A stretch of 64,000 nt of DNA, taken from NCBI RefSeq assembly GCF_041381155.1, contig NC_091142.1, forward strand, positions 4,033,778 through 4,097,777, given 5' to 3'. Positions within the stretch are counted from its first letter, which is position 1. The number at the start of each line of letters is the position of its first letter. A program made the translations under genes and the position numbers. This stretch comes from Argopecten irradians. Lineage: Eukaryota; Mollusca; Bivalvia; Pectinida; Pectinidae. The notes below the pieces were generated by a model. The model was not told where the DNA came from. It did not search any database and saw only the letters and a list, made by a program, of their open reading frames with translations. This document shows, in pieces, positions 23,601-37,100 of the stretch.

Positions 23601-26600
23601 GCGGAACAATATCAAGAAAATGTGCATTTTCAGCTCTAACATCGACATTAGTCGGGCACAGAACTCGATATCGGATAATAAGAATTGCCTATAATAGTTG
23701 CAATAGGAAAATATTACGATGTCAGTAAATAAATGTTTAATTTCTTTCGTTTGATTCAATTTCTAAATTTGATGACTTGATCCCGAACATTCCAGTGACG
23801 TCACTTTTAGTATGAGTGAATGAAACGGCAGTCAGTCCCGCCAAACAGTGACGTCACAATCACCGGAATGACGCCGCTTACATATTTCCCACGGTAGTAA
23901 AAAGGAGTACACACACATTCGGTTTAGTGAATGCATCTTTTCTTGATCATTAAAGAAGCGTTTCGCTTTGAGCGAAATCGTGTAAATAACAGGCAATTTG
24001 CTTTCGTTTTGAATACCATCTTCTGTTTGTATAATGAAAAAGTTGCAGGATAAACAGAATATACGATCACTATCTTACAATACAAGTTTTATTTTGGTGT
24101 CGACAGGGAAAACCGAGATGAATCAGCAAAACCTCATCTCATCTCATCGCACAAACGATAGCAGCATCGATATTAATTAAAGCAAAATTAAAATGTTCAA
24201 CGTTGGAAATATTACAAGTACATTAATTATCAACATAAACCAGTAATTGGAATAATCATTTATTTCATCTAGACTTAATAATTTGCAAATCCCATACACC
24301 GCCTTCAAGGAGACATCCTTGGCCTATCGCTACCCACGATGCTCTCGATCGTGGTCTTATATTATGTAACTTTTCGTGGGATATTAAATCTAGATATATC
24401 TGTTTTCGACAGTTAAATTTCTATGAACATGTGTAAAACAAACAGTCTCAACTGCTATTCCGAGACCGTGAAATGCAATCTTGGTCACCTTAGCCAAACA
24501 TAGGGGCACGCAAATCATGGCAGAAAAGTTTACTAGTAATTTGATACGTATGTCATTTAAAAATATTGGAGACGTTTTGATATGCACGTGTATATCATGA
24601 CGTTTCAAGTGGCTGCCCGTATTGTTTTTTGTGAAAAATGAATTATACATATATGTTATAAAATTCGGTTAGCTTTTTATTGTCATTATTGTTATACACT
24701 GTATGTTATATTTAAACGATAATACATATTTTACCTAAGAAGCCAATGATATATATAATGTAAGTGTCGGTTAGCTTGTAACGTAAACAAAAATAATAAA
24801 AAAAATAAAATTAGGTATATGCTTGCATTTAAGTTCACATAATGATATCATTGTGTTATCGATCGGATATATTGCAGCGTGTGGGCGAATAAATGATTGC
24901 AGTACTACATTATGCAACAATATGGCAGACCGCTGGTGTACAAAGTGTAGGGATATTGATCTGTTTAAACTGGGCAATGGAGGAAGGTCGTGTGAAAGTA
25001 AATATAACCGATAATAACCATATGATATTCATATGGTATTTGAAATATATTTTGATAATAAATTTCATTGGGAATTTACAATTTGTTTCATGATTTTTTA
25101 ATATAAACTAGGTATCATGTGGAAAAATAGCTTAAATTTTTATTACAAATTAAATATATGTTTTTAACAGAAATCATCTTAGTATCCTAGCTAGCGTTGT
25201 TTCAATATAATGTTATCAAGCTGTTTCGAATATTCTATACACCTGTCTTTGCACATAACTTGACCTAGTTTTGAATTTGAATAATTATTTGTTAATTGAG
25301 CTGATGGCTAAGCACAATTAAAACTGCCTGGACCTCTTTTGCCACAATAACTGCATGTGCGACTGTTTTAGGAACGTGTTCGTGGGAGGACCGATGGTGC
25401 TGGCCCGGGACGTGTGGAAGTCCGGATACTCACAACTACGCCAGGAACTGTACATGTGACAGCACCGACTTTAGGAGAGTGTATAGTGCAACTCAAGCCA
25501 AGTGTGAATGTATGTTTAATGTATAAAACATATGTGATATACTATACAATTTGTAGAATCCATCGTGCCTTCTAGTTACCTGAATTATTAGACTCGCACT
25601 TCTTTTGTTCAAAAATAACATCTCATTAAATATATACATTTAAATATTTGTTTCGAATAACACTATTAGCAAAATATTAAGTATGTGTCACCCACAACTC
25701 CCACTATTTCAACATATCAAAGGTTTACTTTTTGTATGACATAAAATGTTCGTTGCTGTCGTGGTTACAATGTCGGTATTGATTAAATACAATACTGGTA
25801 CACAGTTGGGCCGAGCCACGAATATTTTTACGTGCGAAATGATTCCAAACGACAAAAAAAGAGTTTACGGATATTTTATACGGTATTACTCCAAATTAGT
25901 TTCCCTTTTATTAGTTATCATTGTCATTTATTTACAATGCACTCTGCTGTTCACATCTTAATTTGTCATTTAAAGTGGCAAAGCCTCCAGAAGTCATTAC
26001 ATGCCGAATGAAAATCATTGACCAGCATAACGACGAACGCATGTCCATGGTGACACCTGGACAACCGAATCATTGTTCCAATCAACAGGATTTTTACGGC
26101 AACATACAAGTCAAGCACGTGGACACTAGCACAACTTTCGATCTTCTGGTTAACGTGTCTCATCTAAATTCTCAAAAGCCTCATTTCGTCACTGATTATG
26201 CATTTGGTATCACCGACGTACATTTCATCATTGTGAAAAAGACCACGTCAGGTAAGTAATGAAAAACCGTGCTTACATTTATATTAACACGTAAAAATTT
26301 AACAAATTAAAAGGGTTCTCATCATATAATGGAAAATGGCAACTCAAATACTTCGGGTTGCTGTACTATGATTTAATTTTATTTCCTACCCATGACAAAA
26401 ACAAAGTATCCTGCAATTCGGGACGGTTTCTTATGTGGCTCAGCTATATGTGTATGATAAATCAATCGAAGGACTTTAATCATAACAACAATGAGTTTAT
26501 TGTAATGTTCTGTGATTCGTCTATGAGTCCGTGGTTTTCCATAATGAAACTGTGCGGAATGAGATACGTTTTTAACGCCGGGAGATAAAAAAAATATTTT

Positions 26601-29600
26601 TAAACATTATCTTGAACAGGCATTTACACAATGGAGGTCCTAAATATTAACCCTACTGGTTGAAAGAACATTTTTCAAAATTATATCCAAGCTAAACCAT
26701 ATTATTTTGTTGTTTTCTTCAAAAGGCATATTGGTCGTAATTTTTTTATGTTTCAGACTCAGAAACCATTAAAAAAATCCCGATAAAAGAGGATCCAGAC
26801 AGCAATAACATTTTGACCCCGGTGTCCTTTGATCGAACCCTTAATAATGCATTTAGTTTGGAAAATGGTCAAAGGTAAGAAATTAATAATTTAGCAATAT
26901 TATTTTATTCTCCGTGTTCACCGCCATATAGAAATATTTTTAGTTTATTTTATCTGCTAGTCTAATTGTCTTTACGTTACTCTGTCACGCTTTAAATCCC
27001 TATCTCTGAATTCGTTGAACATTAAGATATATAATAGAAATCCGGACAGTAGATGTAACGGTACTGAGATCAATTTTGTCTACTAGATTTACCATGATAC
27101 ATTACTCTATACATGTTGGGGATGTGTAAACTTTCGCGGGTGTAAACTTTCGGGGGGTGTAAACTTTCGCGGGTGTAAACTTTCGGGGGTGTAAACTTTC
27201 GCGGGTGTAAACTTTCGGGGGTGTAAACTTTCGCGGGTGTAAACTTTCGCGGCGGATGTAAACTTTCGGGGGTGTAAACCTTCGCGGGTGTAGACTTTCG
27301 GGGGTGTAAAATTTCGCGGATGTCAATTTTCGCGATATACTGTTTGAACTTATTGGCGAAGGTTTGTTTTCGCAAATTATCTTTGTAGCATTTAAAAGTA
27401 TTATTTATATAACAGTATATGTTATACCAATCCATGACTTTTGAAAAATACCGTAAGGTATTTAATTTCGCGACTTTGGTGAAATCCGCAAGTTCAGCGA
27501 AAATAAAAAAACCGCGAATATTAGCAAACATATAGGATATATTACGCATTTTGATAAGGAACATTTATTTCAATGGTTGATTCATTTTCACACATGCACA
27601 TGGTGTCCAGATTCAATGACATCGGGTAAATGATTTGTTGATTGAATATGTTTAACGTCATGCTAAGGTCATTTTAAGACGAACCCCTTATGTGTAATGT
27701 ATTTCGTGTATGAATGTATGAACGAAGGCTGCGACATATCTGCGTGTATATATCATGGAATAACAGTCGAATTTATACAATTATTATACAATGTAATTCG
27801 CCGATTCATTTCCACATGAAAATGTGAATGTTGATGGATGAAATTTAATGTGTGAATATAGATGCATCATGCGATAAATCAGGTAAAATTTCAAGTGTAT
27901 TATATGTTAAGCAGCGTGAATTTGCTTAATAAGAAGTTTGAGTACCATCATATCTGCGTATATCATCCGTTATTCTAAAAGGCGTAAGCAGGTTATATAG
28001 ATCTTTACATCGAATTTCATTTTCCACATATGTTTCTCAACATTCATTGAAATAAAACAATAAACACAATTTATTCTTGCAACATTTTACACTCACACAA
28101 AATAACAAAAAAACAAGAATGTGGCAAGATCGAAGTTATGGTAGGTGAAATTTCCTTACAATTAATATCTCAACCTAATACTGATTATTTCAATGGAAAA
28201 CAGTCTGAATGTCTACGTTTTATAGTTATATTTTGGAATCAAGGCGCCTGTTTGCAGTTTTTTTTTATTTAATTTTGATTTTGGTGTCAAATGAAAAAGC
28301 AACTATTTTGACGAATACGTACGAATACGTCTATTTAGCATAACATTTCCGATAAAGATACTATATGCTTTTAACAATAGAAACATATGAATGATAAAAT
28401 AGATATAGTATTATTAGAATTGAATTGGAATTGGAAGACCTAAAACATATATAAACGGTGTTTATTGGGTTATCACCATTGCTGCATGGTATTATTGCTT
28501 AAATGATTGTGTATCAAATATGATGTAAAATATCAATAAGAAATGGATACATTACTTGATCAAAACTGGGAAGATATCCCAATCAACTGTATACATGGAA
28601 TGTATTTTGAAGTTTTTATTAAAATGTTGGTCTCTTTTGATTACTTAATTGGTGTGTTATTTTGTGTGTGTTCTGTTTCTGTGCTAGTTTTCGTTTGTTT
28701 ATGTTTATGCAATTCTTCTCCCATTGTCTATATAAGGTCATTTATAAATATATGTTACAATAATTTTGTAATTTTTCTTTTAGGCTTTGTCTTCGATATG
28801 TGATAAAGGGTGGAGGACATATGATTTCTATGAATGTCCAAAATAATAGTACACATCCAGTACCATACCCTAAAACGTCTTCTACGAGAGAGTTATGTTA
28901 CTGGTATGACAATGCCCCGCCAGAACACTGTTTTGAACATTCCGCTTGTGGTACAGAACCACTGGACACAACCAGCCGTATACTGACGAGTCGGGACTTC
29001 ATAGTAACCTTCACAGGCTGGGATGACCCTTCTCCTGTACCTGGAAATTCAAAGTTTTCTTCCGGTATACATACCTACGTAATAAACATGTATGAGGTTA
29101 AAGAGTCGGGGTCTGATTTCCTTAGTGTTGCCAGAATTCCTGTTATACCGGCAGTACAGACAGAAAAAATATCTCCGGTAAATATCAGCATTCCCTCCAA
29201 TTTACCAAATCCAGCTATGTACGCTATAGTTTTAGAAGTGACGGACATTGCTAAAAATGTGCGACAAGCTCGAAGATTCGTCATGTTTGACAATTCATCA
29301 ACCGTAACCTCGCGGGATGACAACCCTTTCTACTCAACAACAGCCTCTCAGAAAACCAATCACAAGTGGCAAACAAACCTTGGACAGATATGTTACTCCT
29401 GGACCAACAAATACTACAACGACAAATTCCATACTCTGAATCTTCTAAAACCAATACGAAACGATCCACATGGCTTGATTTCTGGTGTTTACGACCAAAC
29501 AACTGGAATCCTTCCCGTATCAGGAACTGAAAACATCCACGGTATCACGAGGTTTTATTACACACTAAGACGGGATGGGAAGATAATAAATAACACAGAT

Positions 29601-32600
29601 GTTCCTGACTTTACGTCACAGAAATTATGTGTCTCACCAAAACTAACTGATGGGAATACTTATCGTTTAGATTTACTGGCAGAAGATGTGATGACCCATA
29701 CCTATACAGACTCCCTGGTTACTTACATTGACTCTAGTGAACCTGAAATATTCGATATTTGGCTCGAGAAAGACGGATATGAGCGACTCTTTGTACATAA
29801 CAGTATCGACTTGTCTAAAATGATTCTCACATTCGAGGCTTCTGATATACACAGTGGTATTCACTCCGTAGACTGGTCTCTTGGTACAATTTTTGGAGGG
29901 AACGATATTGGACAGGGCTCCATTGGTGTACAGCGGCTCGGCCCGAACGTAAGTATCTCTTCATTTCTTTCGTGTGAATGTCCCTCCAAGACCGTTATAT
30001 TATAACATTGACAAAATTTAAGTGTTCCCTGCCATCAACATGTATTGCATTAACTGGCACTGACATGTGGAGGACGAAAAATATTAATTGTGTAGTCAGA
30101 TCCATGTTGAGTATATTTAATCGTAATTTGTAATTTATACATTTCCTTTTTTAAAACCCTTGTATGGTCCATTTACAAATGCTAAATTTAAAATCCGTTA
30201 CCTTTCTCATGTAGAGGAACTCAGAAGTCGTTAGTCCTTATTTCATTACCATTTGACCATTACAAAATACATGGGTATATAATTATTCGCAAACAGATGA
30301 AATCAACAATTGGATTTGTCTTTCAGATCACCTGTCCAGATGCTGTACTGACCTGTTACTGTCCTTCCGTAGGAGTTTGTTCCTTTAACAATTTCACGCT
30401 CCATCTGAACTCACTCGTCCATAACCACACCCATAAAGGAAATCACAACCGCCAGTACCACTTTACCATAACAGTTACCAATATAGCTCAACTTATCTCT
30501 GTAGAACATTTAGAAATCCTGGCTGACGACTCGCCACCCACCCCGGGGGTTGTGATGGAAGGGACGGTCGGGTCACCAGACATAGACTACACGAGTAATG
30601 AGATAGTTACTGTTAACTGGGCCGGATTCTTTGATCACGAGAGTGGTATAAAATTGTATAAGGTCGGGCTATCCAGAGAGTGTTTGGACATTGCAGAGTT
30701 TGGACGATCAAATGATAATATCACGAATAAGGGAATATCGGTCTTGGAGACAGCATTGACATCGGCCCGTCTTTCTCTGCCAGAAGATGGGAAGTTCTAC
30801 GTGACTGTAGTGGCTTACAACAACGCTATGGAACCATCAAAGCCCGTCTGCTCGGATGGTATCGTTCTGGACAGGACTAAACCAAAGTTGGTCAACTTTA
30901 CGTTACAGAGTGCGACTATGAGAGAGACTATTCTATGTTCTGATGGTAGCGCATGGTTCATCACAGCAAACTTAACGAAACACGAAATACGCGACATTGA
31001 GTGCAATGAAAAGTGTCAGAATTCTACCACAAATGACTTTGTCTCGAGTCTTCCAAGGGACATCCCGGATATGAAACACGATCTTACTCCGACCTGCAAC
31101 ATAAGTGCTTTACATGGTACTATCTATCTCCCGATCGATTTGATTAACCTAAAATGGAATATAATCGAGGGTGAAAGCCAAACTCACGAGGCATTCTTTG
31201 GGATAGGCTCAACAAAGGATTGTGGATCTTCTCCAGATGTAATAGGTTACCAGAAAACTAATCACAAATATTTCTACAAAAAACGACATACTGGCCTTAG
31301 TAACGGAGATGAGTTCTACATCTTCATCAAGTTACCAACAGTGCCGGCCTTGGTACGACGGCTGTGATTGGTCCGGTTCTACTTGATGAGTCCCCTCCCG
31401 TCTGTCCTATGATCCTGATACCAAATATCCATGACGACATTTTGTTTATCAACTGGACCAATGGAGAGTTCCGTGATAGTGATCAACATGAGGACATATC
31501 GTCCTTTAACTACCGGATTGGTAAATTGGTTTACTTCTTTTATTTCTTCATTAGTAACCTTGCTAGATCTAAAAAAAATCAAATAGGAACGATATACTTG
31601 AACTAGAAAAATATAGTTTAAAGAAAGTATGTTCTACAACACTTTGTTTATTAGCAATTAACATTGTTCATTTCTTAACTGCAGAGTCAATTTCATGACA
31701 GGTGCCTTCTTTAATTTTCAGGTCGTGAAGGGAAACTAGTGTCCGGATTTATCCCTCTTCCTAACACTGGATGTAATGGGAGTAAGTGCTTCAACATTGA
31801 CGTGTCAGATATACAAGCCTACGACATCCATGCAGGATGTGAATTCTATATTGAAGTTTATGCTTTTAATAACGCCGGTTATTACTGTACTGTCGATACC
31901 GAACCATTCTATCTTCCATCGATTCTGCCTCCTGGTCATGGGATCGTTTTTGACATCATACCTGGTAACATCTCCCCTCACAAGAGCTACGAGTGACGTC
32001 GATATAGCGTTAGCGTCATCTCATGTTTGTGTTACGTGGGAGGGATTTGAACATCATGGTGGTGTTTCCTATGAATTCGGAGTTGGACAATCTCCTGGAA
32101 CTGATGATGTGGTTTCGTTTCACCAAATCAGCAATACCGGCGTTCATTGTGATACAGTTACTAACCTGACCAAGTATACACAGTATTTCTCAACAGTCCG
32201 AGCGTCGTCAACAGGAGGAAAAAGGGTCGGGATCTCGGACGGTTTAATCATGGCCAACGAAGATGATATTGATTCTTCAATCTTACATGTTTATGATGGG
32301 CAAGGATGTTCTGGACGCGCACACATTCTAAAAGAAACCGTGTGTTTTCAATAAAAGAATTAGCCTTTATTCCAGCCCACAAAAATTTCCATATTGGACA
32401 TACATATACCTTTATAGCAAACGCGAGCGTTTCCATTCTTAGCGAAGAAGCTATCATTCACACTCAGAGACAGATAAAACAACTATATTACACAGCTTTT
32501 ACAACGATGGTTCGCTCCCCTCGCTTCAACGTGTCATCCAATGACGATAAGAATTATCATGTCAGATTATACGTTGCTGACTGCGTCATCGATCATGACA

Positions 32601-34062
32601 TCATGTTTGCATCTAATCGGGTGTCAGTCTACTGGGACAATGATGATTTCCATCAGTATGTATCACATTACGAAGTAGAACTCCGGGTGTATCACGTGAC
32701 AATGCATCACAAACTGATCTCGTGACATTGGCGTACGGCAAAACGTCTGGTAAACACCGCGTTCTACAGTTTTAATGACGTATCGTTAAAATCCGGGAGG
32801 TATATTATTTCAGTCAGACCTTGTATTCGGGAGATGTGCTTGAAATGGACCAGTTCTGACGGATTTGTAGTCATGGATGCTACGTATGATGAGTTTAATG
32901 TAGAGGCTAACTTGCATAAAACAGGAGACGCGTGTTCAAGTGTTAGCCTAACAATATCAGATATTGAATGTCCATTCGGAATAGATCATGGGTGTGATGT
33001 TATTGCTCGGTGGGGAATATTTCAGGACAACACGGCCACACTACAAGTTACACCGTGGATTGCACATCAAATATCTGAAAACCAAACAGAAAATTTCATG
33101 GTGAGTTTATTTGTTTTTAAATTACAATGCTCCATTAAAAATTATACCATGATATTTTTTTATATATAGTAATGTTTTTTATATATTATATATTGCTTTT
33201 TTACCCGTTTCGTGATCTTGTCATTTTAGTTTATATATTTGATGAATCACTTTATTTACAGATATCACAGTGTATCAAGATCCCACTGTATCCTCACCAG
33301 ACATTGTTTACATGTGTTGAACTTTACTGCCCTTTGGGAACCTCTGGCTTGCAATGCGTCCCTTTAACAGTATCAGAGGATCCCAACAGCTTCGACAAGA
33401 CGGCTCTGTACGAGGTAGACTCTGATTCAGATGTTGTCAGGGAAATAAGGAACTTCATCCACGCTTCAAATTTAGGAAAAAGACTCGCGTCGTTACATGA
33501 GGCCGAACTAGACTTCTCTGCAAAGCCTGTTCGTGTTGGCGGGATAATACTTGGATTGGAGGATCGCCAAGTCACATGGTATCTACTGAAGGATAAAATG
33601 AACCAATCATTCACGTGTGACGATAATCCCCCCGTGTGTGTAACTGTCCATCAAACTGTTGGAGGATTTTGTCCTTTTCAGGGGATTGTACTTGAAAACG
33701 AAATAATCCACTACATCTGTGCAGAGATAGAAAGCTATACAACTCCAAATGGACAGATACTCCCTGCCTTTCAGACTTGTGGTGATGGGTTCGTTTTTGA
33801 CGAAAATCCGCCCGAGAAAGGTGACGTCATTATTATATCACAGAACGGGTACATCACTAACAACAGACATATGCTGGTCCACTGGGATGGGTTTAAGGAT
33901 TTCCATGGTTACAAAGACCTGGGATACCCGGACAGTATATCCAGATATGAATATTCAATAGGTAAGATGGTTAGATCATGGTTTCTTCACTGTATGTTGA
34001 CAAGCTGCATTGAATTGCAATGAATGAAATATATATTTTTCCGATTTTATTGTTTTGTTTTT

Positions 34063-34102
<40 letters not shown>

Positions 34103-37100
34103 GGGGGGAGATATACAATTTCTTACAACATTAATTTCCTCTATTTTAAAGGAAGCAATCCATATGGAGAAGACGTTGTTGCCAGGAAGACAATTGGTCA
34201 TTCGAATTCCGTGAAAATCATCAGTCCGAATCTCCATCCGGGTTCCACGTATTATGCCACCGTTACCGGTATGACTTTTATTAGTTCACATTTAAGACAC
34301 AAAGAACACATCAATCATCACATGTTGATAATCTGTTTTGTATACATTGTATTATTTGCCTTACTAATGTGCTTTATTTTTTTAAATTATCTATTTACAA
34401 GCATTTGATCACGTGGGCCATTCAAGCACAGTTGTCTCCCCTGGAGTTCTGTATGACGACACGCCCCCTGTACGTGGATCGTTACATGTTGGAACCTATC
34501 TGATGTCAAAAGACTTTATTGAGTCAGAGGTCCACGTGCACTGGACAGGTTTCGATGACGACGATAGTGGAATCGATAGGATACAGGTGGGAATTGGATC
34601 AACCAAATCGGAAACAGATATCGTGAGCTTCCGGAACTTTTCCGGGAAATGCGCCATATTTACTGACCTCTCTCACTACCATGACGGACATGACTATTAT
34701 GCTATCATTCTGGTGAGTAACTTTTCTTGTATTCAGAGTGACAAGACACAATCAATTATCGTGTAAGATATACAATTTATGAATCAGACACTTTTTTAGA
34801 TTATTCTTTTTTTTGTGTGTTTCATTCAGGTGACAAACAAAGCGGGACTGTCAGTTCTGTCAGCGTCAGAATCGTTTGTTATAGATAAATCCCCTCCTAC
34901 AAAAGGCACGGTCCAAGATGGAGTTGACGTTCAATCGGTAATGCAATTTTGTGCAATTATCTGAACTCTTTCATGAAGTGAAGAATTAATAAGACTGTTA
35001 CTGATTGAAGTATATGATTGTTATTAAAATTGCTATCAATATGGTTTTCATGGCGAAACATATGGGGTTTTTTTTTAAATGCAAAAAAATCATGAGGGAT
35101 CTAGCGATCAATGATTGTTCATGGCTTTTTATTACCATCATGAAAACTGAAAGGAAACAAATTGATTAAGTTATTATAGACGAAAATTTAAAATAAAAAA
35201 AAAAAAATCTGTGGAAAAATATGTGCGGTCAATGGATCTTGGTTTTCATTTTTATTTTATTGAATTTACAGCCGGACATTGACTTTCAAGCTAACACGAC
35301 ACATGCTGGATGCCATTGGTCCGGATTCAGTGACCCTCATTCCGGAGTGTTGTATTATACAGCAGGTCTAGGTACCCAGCCGTCAGAGGATGACGTCAGG
35401 ACCATGACTTCAACTGGAACACAGACAGGTAAGATTAAAATAATATCGCATGTGTTAGTCAGGTAAAATATGATTTCTATATCTATATCACTTCATGAAA
35501 GGTTATATATTATGCATTTTTTGTGATACCGATGAAATCAGTATCAAATCAAACGCATTCAATTTCTGATATTAGTATAAAAGTTTTGGTTGGCATGGAT
35601 ATATTAGAATAATGCATTCTTAAACTATTTGCATCAGATATATGCGTTCTGTTCTATGTCAACGTTGTGATCTGAGATATATGAATATCAGAATAATCAG
35701 AAGCAATATAACTTAAATCATTACATTTAAGCAAATGTATTTTTACATCCGAAGTCGGATAATGAAAATATATACACCAAATGTAAAATTGGTTTGACAG
35801 CAATACGCTGGCAGCATACACTTGTCCCGGGCGCACAGTATTTCTGTACCGTACAAGCGTGTAACGGAGCTGGATTGTGCACGTCTGTGTCATCCAACGG
35901 CTTTACTACAGACACCTCTCCACCAGTCCCAGGTGTCGTCCATGTAGGAATTGATGGACATCACTCCAGATACTGGCCTCATCCGTAAGTAAAACAATCA
36001 ATCACTACGCATGGTAGTTAATAATGTAACACAAAAGAAAATTAAGAAAATTTACTCATCTCAATGAGACATTTTCTTTATTCCTCATAAACCTATTCAC
36101 CGAAACCATTTATTTTCCTAACACCAGGAAGGTTGGGAATAGCCTGCAAAACACGGTTGTCGTTCCTTTGGGTAGCACGTGACGTCGTATATGTGCTACA
36201 TTAGAACCATTCGAAAAGTTATCTCAATGCATCCTTTCCCTGTATATTACAATTTAAACATTTGGTGTGATATTGCTCGTTATAACACATATTAAGGTGT
36301 CTGTATGTGGGAGCAGTTTTAATTTGTAAATACATTGTAACAAATAAAGCTCCCAGCTTACCGAACTACGGTACATAGTCACCAGATCAACACAAAACGG
36401 TCCATTTTAACAATTCATATTGGATTCTTGAATATTCATTTTAAAAGTAACCGGCGGTCAAAATGTTATATATCCATGTAAATCATTGAAAACATGTGCA
36501 ACAATAATTGTGAACAAGCAATTACAAGCGGAATTTGTAAACACTGTGACGCCATCGTGACGTCATCAGATTTTATTGTAATGCATTAATTGCAACAATA
36601 TACGATATCTTACAACATTTTAACGTTTGCAAAGTGAGCTCTGAATGATGGGCAGCATTAACTCATATGCGTAATATGTTGTGTAGTTTTGCTATGCAAA
36701 ATCCAATTATATCCCTAAGATAGACATATTTGTTAACAATATAAAAAAAAATTTGTTCTATTTTGGTACAGAGATACGATTCAAGCCCAGTGGTTTGGCT
36801 TCTCTGATGTGGAATCTGGGATAAGAAGGTACGAAGTGTGTATCCGAAGTTATTGACAATGAAACATGTGACATTTTACCTTTTCACCAATTTCCTCCTG
36901 GCCGACTACATGACTATCCCAGTCACCCTTCCACTAGACAAGACCCTATGTGTGTGTGGTCAGGGCAGAAAACCATCTTGGAATGTCTATGGAAAGCATC
37001 TCCGACAGCTTCGTCGTGGATCCAACCCCACCAATACTGGTCACCAAACCAATTATCCATACCGAAGAATACACTTCACTAAACAATATGTATCAATTTG

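Noticed and set aside
20581..26251. Polycystin or lipoxygenase identity for gene 3 on the basis of its PLAT domain
   Set aside because: No membrane channel, GAIN/GPS or lipoxygenase iron-binding region is present; only the PLAT domain is shared.
27125..27345. CRISPR-like regular repeats
   Set aside because: Units are directly adjacent with no unique spacers, and the context is an animal intron.
27070..27564. 164-codon minus-strand ORF with repeated ESLHPRKF / TPAKVYT peptides
   Set aside because: It is a translation of the 16-bp minisatellite in intron 8; the 48-nt (three-unit) multiple keeps it open by arithmetic. No splice or homology support.
34067..34237. Lysine- or phenylalanine-run ORFs at the poly-T tract
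   Set aside because: Pure homopolymer translation within an intron.
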